A DNA stretch of 64,000 nt. Origin: Planctomycetaceae bacterium (GTDB taxonomy: Bacteria; Planctomycetota; PLA2). The number at the start of each line of letters is the position of its first letter. Position 1 is the first letter of the stretch. This document shows, one piece after another, positions 61,224-64,000 of this stretch. A model generated the notes under the pieces. That model did not search any database. It was given only the letters and a program-made list of their open reading frames with translations, and was not told where the DNA came from. Both the position numbers and the translations under genes were made by a program. Where the stretch lies: contig WYBS01000020.1 of NCBI GenBank assembly GCA_011525755.1, forward strand, positions 1 through 64,000, given 5' to 3'.

Positions 61224-62903
61224 CTACATCTCCTCGAGCGGCTCGATGCCCAGGAGCCGGAGGCCGACCGCCAAGGTCGTACGGACGGCGTCGGTGAGCT
61301 TCAGGCGCGCGGCGCGCGTCGCCGCGTCGTCCGTGAGGACCCGGAGCGTCGCGTCTCTGGCGCCCGCCGTGTGGTAGGAGCGGAACTCGCGCGCGAGGTC
61401 GTAGAGGAGCGAGGAGAGGTGCGACGGCTCGCATTCGGCCGCCGCCCGCCCGACGGCCGCGGGGAGCTCCGCGATCCGCCGCACGAGGTCCCACTCGAGG
61501 TCGTGGGAGAGGCGGGAGGCGTCCCACGCGGCCGGCGCGCCGCCCCCCTTGCGGAGGATCGAGCAGGCGCTCGCGTGGACGTACTGGAGGTAGGGGCCCG
61601 TGCGTCCGTCGAACGAGAGGATCTCGTCCCAGTCGAAGTGGATGTTCTTGCGGATCGGGAAGCCGAGGTCGCAGAAGATCACCGCGGCGGTGCCCACGGC
61701 CCTCGCCACGGACTCCTTGTCCTTCAGCGCGGCGTTCTTCTCCTCGACCACCGCGAGCGCGCGCTTCTCGCCCTCGCGGAGGACGTCGATCAGCTCGACG
61801 CTCTCCCCCTCGCGGGTCTTCGCGCGGCTGCCGCCGACGAGCACCTGGCCGAACGCCACATGCTCGCACCGGCCCGCCCAGTCGAGCCCGACGTTCGCGA
61901 GGGACGCGAAGAGCTGCCGGAAGTGCTGCTCCTGCGCCACGTCGACGACGTAGAGCATCCGCTCGAACCCGAAGCGCTCGAACCGGTCGATCGCCGCGAC
62001 GATGTCGCGCGTGCCGTAGAGCGTCGTGCCGTCGCTCTTGCGGACGAGGAAGGGCGTCTCGCCGCCGGTCGGGATCACGACGCCGCCCTCGGACTCCTCC
62101 GCCTTCCCGTCCCGGAGCAGCCGGTCGACGAGCTCCTGCGCGCGCCTCACGTACATGCGCTCGCCGTCGACGACGTCATGCCGGACGCCGAGCCGGTCGT
62201 AGACCTCGCCGAAGGCGCGGAGCGAGAGGGCGCGCGCCTTCTCCCAGTGCCGGATCGCCTCCGGGTCGTCCTCCTCGAGCCGCTTCGCCCAGTGCCGGGC
62301 GCGGTCCATCTTCGCGGGATCCGCGGCGCAGGCCCTCGACCCCTCGACGTACGTCCGCTTGTACTCGTCGATCGTCCTCGGCTCGCCCGAGGCCTCGATC
62401 CCGACCATCAGCTTCCCGAGCGCGGTGCCCACGTCGCCGAGGTAGTTGAGCCCGACGACGCGATAGCCGCGCCACCGGAAGAGGTTGCTGAGCGCCTGCC
62501 CGATCACCGCCGACCGCAGGTGGTGGAAGAGCAGCGGCTTCGCGAGGTTCGGCGATCCGTAGTCGATGACGATCGTCTTGCCGTTGCCCTCGGCGGACCT
62601 CCCGGACTCCGGGCCGGCGGCGGGGAGCGTGCGCTCCGTGAACGCCTTCCGGTTCACGCGGAAGTTGACGAACGGGCCCTGCGCCTCGGCGGAGACGAGC
62701 CACTCGTCGGGGGCGAACGCCTTGGCCACGCGCGCGGCGACCGCGGGAGGCGGCTGCCCGAGCGCCTTCGCGAACGGGAAGCACGGGAGCGAGAGGTCGC
62801 CCCGGTCGCGCTCCTTCGGCACGGCGACGGCGCCCCGGGCGAGGTCGAGCGGGAGACCCGCCTTCTCGGCGACGCGCGCGACGGCTTCCTCGAACTCCTT
62901 CAT
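61224..62903 (-). CDS. argS: Arginyl-tRNA synthetase
   Basis: The 559-residue protein has the ArgRS order: N-terminal additional domain, GSPNLAKPLLFHHLRSAVIG at the catalytic site, the GTRDIVAAIDR and VVDVAQEQHF blocks, SRAKTREGESVELIDVL in place of KMSKS, and a C-terminal helical anticodon-binding domain starting near SHDLEWDLVRRI. The HIGH signature is abnormal: the usual AKPxHVGHLRS reads AKPLLFHHLRS, so the first His is Leu and the Gly is His. KMSKS is often poor in ArgRS. The rest is well kept, so it is probably active or a divergent second copy. Confidence 0.9.
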   Translation of the reverse strand: MKEFEEAVARVAEKAGLPLDLARGAVAVPKERDRGDLSLPCFPFAKALGQPPPAVAARVAKAFAPDEWLVSAEAQGPFVNFRVNRKAFTERTLPAAGPESGRSAEGNGKTIVIDYGSPNLAKPLLFHHLRSAVIGQALSNLFRWRGYRVVGLNYLGDVGTALGKLMVGIEASGEPRTIDEYKRTYVEGSRACAADPAKMDRARHWAKRLEEDDPEAIRHWEKARALSLRAFGEVYDRLGVRHDVVDGERMYVRRAQELVDRLLRDGKAEESEGGVVIPTGGETPFLVRKSDGTTLYGTRDIVAAIDRFERFGFERMLYVVDVAQEQHFRQLFASLANVGLDWAGRCEHVAFGQVLVGGSRAKTREGESVELIDVLREGEKRALAVVEEKNAALKDKESVARAVGTAAVIFCDLGFPIRKNIHFDWDEILSFDGRTGPYLQYVHASACSILRKGGGAPAAWDASRLSHDLEWDLVRRIAELPAAVGRAAAECEPSHLSSLLYDLAREFRSYHTAGARDATLRVLTDDAATRAARLKLTDAVRTTLAVGLRLLGIEPLEEM

Positions 62904-62931
62904 CCGGGATTCGCCAGCCTAACCGACCGGG

Positions 62932-63879
62932 TCAGCGGATGGCGAGGAGCGCGTAGAGGTCCTTGCCGGTCTGCGCCTCGAAGTCGGCCTTCAGGCGCCG
63001 GCAGATCGCGAGGTTCCTCTCGAGGAAAGGCGACGGCCCGTAGCGCCGCGCGAGATCCTCGTACCGCTCCTCGAGCGTCACGCGCCGGGGGCCCGCGGCG
63101 AGCGCGTCCGCGAGCGCGATCGCCCGCTCCGCCTCGTCGAACGTCTCGAGGTCGCATGCCTCGCTCATCTCGCGGTAGCGGGGGCCCTTCGGGTCCGGAT
63201 CCCCCTTCGTGTAGTGGGAGAGGCACGGCGGCGCGTAGCCGGGATGCCCGAGGGCGACGACGAGGCGGAACCCCTCGAGCGGATGGCGGTCGTCGTGCGT
63301 CACGGCGCGGCCGATGTCGTGGAGCCACGCCGCCGCCTCGACGTAGTCGGGGTTCCCGGAGCCCTCCCCGATGAGCCTCGCCATGGCGGCCACCTCCGCC
63401 GTGTGCGCGACCACGTTCTCCGCGACGCGCGACGCGAGGAGTGCCTTCGCCTCCCGCGGCGAGAGCCCGCGCCGGAGGATCGGGTCCTTGAGGAAGATCG
63501 CGGCGTCGCGGACGACGGCGCGGAGGTTCCCGTGGCGGATCGCCGCCAGCGTCCCGTCGAGGTCCCTCCACTCGGCCAGGTCGTGCTCCTTCGAGAGCCG
63601 CACCTCCCGCGCGGAGGTCTCGCCGGCGAAGTAGGTGACCTCCTTCGTGCCGCCCCCGGATCGATACAATATTTTTCTACGGAACCAGTCATTGGGACGG
63701 ACGGCCGTGATGCCGGTCTCCTCCTCCGTCTCCCGGATCGCGCCCTCGATCTCCCCTTCCCCCGGCTCGAGATGGCCCTTCGGGAGCCCCACGTCGCCGT
63801 GCCGGGCGTTCCGGAGGGTCAGATAGCGGAAGGGCGTCTCCCGCCGGAAGAGCACGAACCCGCTTGCGAGCGTGGCCAC
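62932..63879 (-). CDS. NUDIX hydrolase fused to an HD domain
   Basis: The start is GTG 63879 and the protein has 315 residues. Residues 1-130 are a NUDIX domain with a perfect box, GHLEPGEGEIEGAIRETEEE then TGI. Residues 140-315 are an HD domain with His in VVAHTAEVAAMARL, HD in AAWLHDIGRAVTHDD and a later His/Asp pair (SHYTKGD, ALADAL). NUDIX enzymes cleave X-linked nucleoside diphosphates, HD domains cleave phosphoesters or nucleotides, so the fusion could act in two steps on one nucleotide. It is transcribed toward argS with 28 bases between. Confidence 0.85.
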   Translation of the reverse strand: MATLASGFVLFRRETPFRYLTLRNARHGDVGLPKGHLEPGEGEIEGAIRETEEETGITAVRPNDWFRRKILYRSGGGTKEVTYFAGETSAREVRLSKEHDLAEWRDLDGTLAAIRHGNLRAVVRDAAIFLKDPILRRGLSPREAKALLASRVAENVVAHTAEVAAMARLIGEGSGNPDYVEAAAWLHDIGRAVTHDDRHPLEGFRLVVALGHPGYAPPCLSHYTKGDPDPKGPRYREMSEACDLETFDEAERAIALADALAAGPRRVTLEERYEDLARRYGPSPFLERNLAICRRLKADFEAQTGKDLYALLAIR

Positions 63880-63902
63880 TGCCCCTCACCGGATAACTCG
63901 GC

Positions 63903-63908
63903 TAGAAT
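63903..63908 (+). promoter_or_regulatory. Possible -10 element TAGAAT
   Basis: TAGAAT (5 of 6 to TATAAT) lies 10 bases before the GTG at 63919 in the divergent gap with the NUDIX-HD gene. No -35 is recognisable. Transcription from it would give a nearly leaderless message. Confidence 0.35.
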
Positions 63909-63918
63909 CCCGCGTCCA

Positions 63919-64000
63919 GTGCGCGGCGTCCTGAAGGACCTTTCACGGATCCTCGAGGCGGTGCCCGAGGCGGACACCCGTCGCTTCGTCGAGGCGATCC
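63919..64000 (+). CDS. Start of an unidentified gene (3' partial)
   Basis: Twenty-seven codons are visible from GTG 63919, beginning MRGVLKDLSRILEAV, an amphipathic helical start. The frame is open to the window edge. The divergent arrangement and a -10-like box support a gene here. The product cannot be identified. Confidence 0.5.
   Translation, partial: MRGVLKDLSRILEAVPEADTRRFVEAI

Overview
The window is 64 kb of very GC-rich bacterial DNA that is almost fully coding. I see no rRNA, tRNA, CRISPR array, transposase or phage gene. Lipoprotein signals, Tat-like signals, an outer-membrane beta-barrel and a complete Rnf complex point to a Gram-negative type cell. Stand-alone SWIB, GD-repeat and carboxypeptidase-regulatory-like secreted proteins, a giant fused pyruvate oxidoreductase and a Rieske/cytochrome b operon with an FAD/iron-sulfur subunit are compatible with Planctomycetota or a neighbouring uncultured lineage. 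That placement is an inference; no marker here fixes the phylum.

Region 1 (1-9875, + strand) is a nitrous oxide respiration operon: FAD/4Fe-4S oxidoreductase (partial), Rieske protein, fused b6-like cytochrome b, membrane-anchored pentahaem cytochrome c, nosZ with a Sec/lipoprotein-type signal (clade II style), a NosB-like membrane protein, nosD, nosF, nosL and nosY. Most of the nos genes overlap by 4 to 11 bases. Two minus-strand genes of unknown role follow (9882-11460).

Region 2 (11775-26633, + strand) is a second long operon joining 2-oxoacid oxidation to a membrane ion pump: korA, korB, an unrecognised 335-residue protein, rnfB, a 1657-residue fused pyruvate:ferredoxin oxidoreductase, rnfC, rnfD, rnfG, rnfE, rnfA, a 50-residue Cys-rich membrane microprotein and apbE (flavin transferase for RnfD/RnfG). 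The expected flow is 2-oxoacids to reduced ferredoxin to Rnf to NADH plus ion gradient. NADH could then feed the N2O chain of region 1.

Region 3 (26707-31837) holds small accessory genes: an LRAT-like protein, a SWIB-domain protein, ferritin, a charged coiled-coil secreted protein and a GD-repeat secreted protein.

Region 4 (32065-38953) starts with a palindrome-rich leader and a lysine 2,3-aminomutase (kamA), followed by a YkgJ-type cluster protein, two ATP-grasp ligases, an unknown secreted protein and a GNAT acetyltransferase. It looks like a small pathway for a beta-amino-acid-containing metabolite. An RlmM-like methyltransferase and small Zn-ribbon-type genes follow.

Region 5 (39023-55791) is a chemosensory system split into two blocks: MCP-cheA-cheW (40559-44651) and cheY-cheB-cheR-FHA/GAF-cheX-like-receiver/DUF4388 (51384-55791). 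Between them lie DUF3300 and DUF2950 genes, a secreted cyclophilin, a 665-base non-coding stretch with structured repeats, and two minus-strand membrane or secreted proteins. No flagellar gene is visible, so the output may not be swimming.

Region 6 (55826-64000) holds an RHH regulator plus a small partner gene with tandem operator-like repeats, a methyltransferase, a CoiA-like nuclease, cysteine dioxygenase, UDP-GlcNAc 2-epimerase, an outer-membrane barrel, a polytopic membrane protein, argS with an odd HIGH motif, a NUDIX-HD fusion, and the first 27 codons of a further gene. Across the whole window a short G-tract doublet motif recurs with a few fixed spacers.
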